Shown here one piece after another: positions 63,232-64,000 of a stretch of DNA of 64,000 bases. Source of the stretch: Amphibacillus cookii (lineage in GTDB: Bacteria > Bacillota > Bacilli > Bacillales > Amphibacillaceae). The stretch lies in the NCBI RefSeq assembly GCF_016908375.1, contig NZ_JAFBDS010000009.1, forward strand, positions 62,001-126,000, written 5' to 3'. Made by a program: the position numbers and the translations under genes. Position 1 is the stretch's first letter. Each line of letters starts with the position of its first letter. Under the pieces are notes generated by a model, which worked only from the letters and a program-made list of their open reading frames with translations, did not search any database and was not told the origin of the DNA.

Positions 63232-64000
63232 AATTAATGTAGTAGTGGCAGGTGCAAGTGGTAAAATGGGTAGTGAAGCGCTGAGAATGATTAAAAAACA
63301 TGCTGAATTAAATTTGGTTGCATGTATAGATATGAAACATACCGGAAAAAAAGTCAATGAAGTAGAAGGATTACCTAATTTCGAAGCTAAATTCTATAAT
63401 GACATTGATCTCTGTCTAACTGAAGTTAATGCTGATGTCTTAGTTGATTTAACAAGTCCCAAAGTAGGGTTTAAGCACACTAAAGCTGCGATTGTTCATG
63501 GTGTAAGACCGGTCGTTGGAACAACGGGTTTCACTCCTGAAGAGTTAGACGAATTAACAGCTTTAGCGAAAGAAAAAGAAGTAGGGGCGGTTATTGCACC
63601 TAATTTTGCTATGGGTGCTGTATTAATGATGCAATTCTCTAAATTAGCTGCTAAATATTTTCCTGATATTGAAATTATCGAAAAGCATCATGATCAAAAA
63701 TTGGATGCTCCCTCAGGAACGGCTGTTAAAACAGCAGAACTGATTCAGGAAAATCGTCAATCCAAAGCGCAAGGGCATCCAGAAGAACAAGAAACAATTA
63801 CTGGGGCTAGGGGTGCAAACGTTGATGGCATGCGGATTCACAGTGTTCGTTTACCAGGATTAGTTGCCCATCAAGAAGTTATTTTTGCTGGACCTGGTGA
63901 GAATTTAAAAATTCAACATGATTCCTTTCATCGAGAATCTTTTATGTCTGGTATTAAATTTGCTATTGACCATGTCATAAATATGAAAGAATTAGTATAT
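63224..64000 (+). CDS. dapB: 4-hydroxy-tetrahydrodipicolinate reductase, 3' end cut
   Basis: 259 codons are visible, and the gene runs off the window with no stop; the family has about 265. NAD(P)-binding [11 protein letters not shown] (5-15), the motif VVGTTGFT (about 100), catalytic His pair and Lys in [15 protein letters not shown] near 151-165 are intact. It reduces dihydrodipicolinate precursors in lysine and diaminopimelate synthesis, so it also supports dipicolinate supply for spores. ATG 63224 overlaps ypjD, as in B. subtilis. Confidence 0.94.
   Translation, partial: MSEINVVVAGASGKMGSEALRMIKKHAELNLVACIDMKHTGKKVNEVEGLPNFEAKFYNDIDLCLTEVNADVLVDLTSPKVGFKHTKAAIVHGVRPVVGTTGFTPEELDELTALAKEKEVGAVIAPNFAMGAVLMMQFSKLAAKYFPDIEIIEKHHDQKLDAPSGTAVKTAELIQENRQSKAQGHPEEQETITGARGANVDGMRIHSVRLPGLVAHQEVIFAGPGENLKIQHDSFHRESFMSGIKFAIDHVINMKELVY

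Overview
The window reads as a chromosomal segment of a low-GC, endospore-forming member of the Bacillaceae. Gene order follows the Bacillus subtilis yqjA-to-dapB region closely, and it carries sporulation genes (spoIIM, dacF, spoIIAA-AB-sigF, spoVAF, spmAB, sleB-ypeB, spoIVA). What is missing compared with B. subtilis is informative. resABC, menG, ndk, the trp operon, ypiF-qcrABC, ribDEAH, spoVAA-AE and deoB-punA are all absent from their usual places. The joint loss of quinone, cytochrome and bc-complex genes suggests a fermentative spore-former with a reduced respiratory chain, for example an Amphibacillus-like organism. That identification is inference from gene content, not a database match.

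Layout. 1-7.5 kb: a partial unknown gene, yqjA, a prli42-like miniprotein, a PepT-like peptidase, dinB with a LexA box, and a minus-strand rnz-namA-GDPD cluster. 7.5-12.6 kb: yqkB, nudF, an endonuclease-Q-like protein, spoIIM, fur, yqzK, xerD. 12.7-19.6 kb: dacF, the spoIIA operon, spoVAF, lysA, ppiB, ribT. 19.9-24.5 kb: scpAB, dacB, spmAB, rluB. 24.7-30 kb: resDE, a cobalamin-riboswitch cassette (DUF4430 lipoprotein plus ECF S component), sigX-rsiX. 30-36.5 kb: ferredoxin (minus), ypbB-recQ-ypbD-ypbE, an asparaginase, and mecB (minus). 36.7-50 kb: sleB-ypeB, a PilZ protein, cmk-plsC-ypfD, yphA, der-gpsA, a SpoVIF-like protein, spoIVA, a decayed spacer, hbs. 50-64 kb: mtrB, hepS-hepT, cheR, aroC-aroB-aroH-hisC-tyrA-aroA, ypiA-reoY, ypjA, a YpjB-like remnant, mazG, and a dapB that runs off the end.

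The most unusual structure is in the spacers. Ten copies of one roughly 75-245 bp repeat (called family A here) occur in both orientations. Each intact copy can form two stem-loops, and the second stem shows a covarying base pair between copies. Two copies (A1 and A7) carry a near-identical insert of about 140 bp built of small hairpins, and a related fragment sits inside a different larger repeat (family B, two inverted copies). Family A ends overlap the stop codons of two genes. I saw no tRNA, rRNA, CRISPR array, intact transposase or prophage gene.
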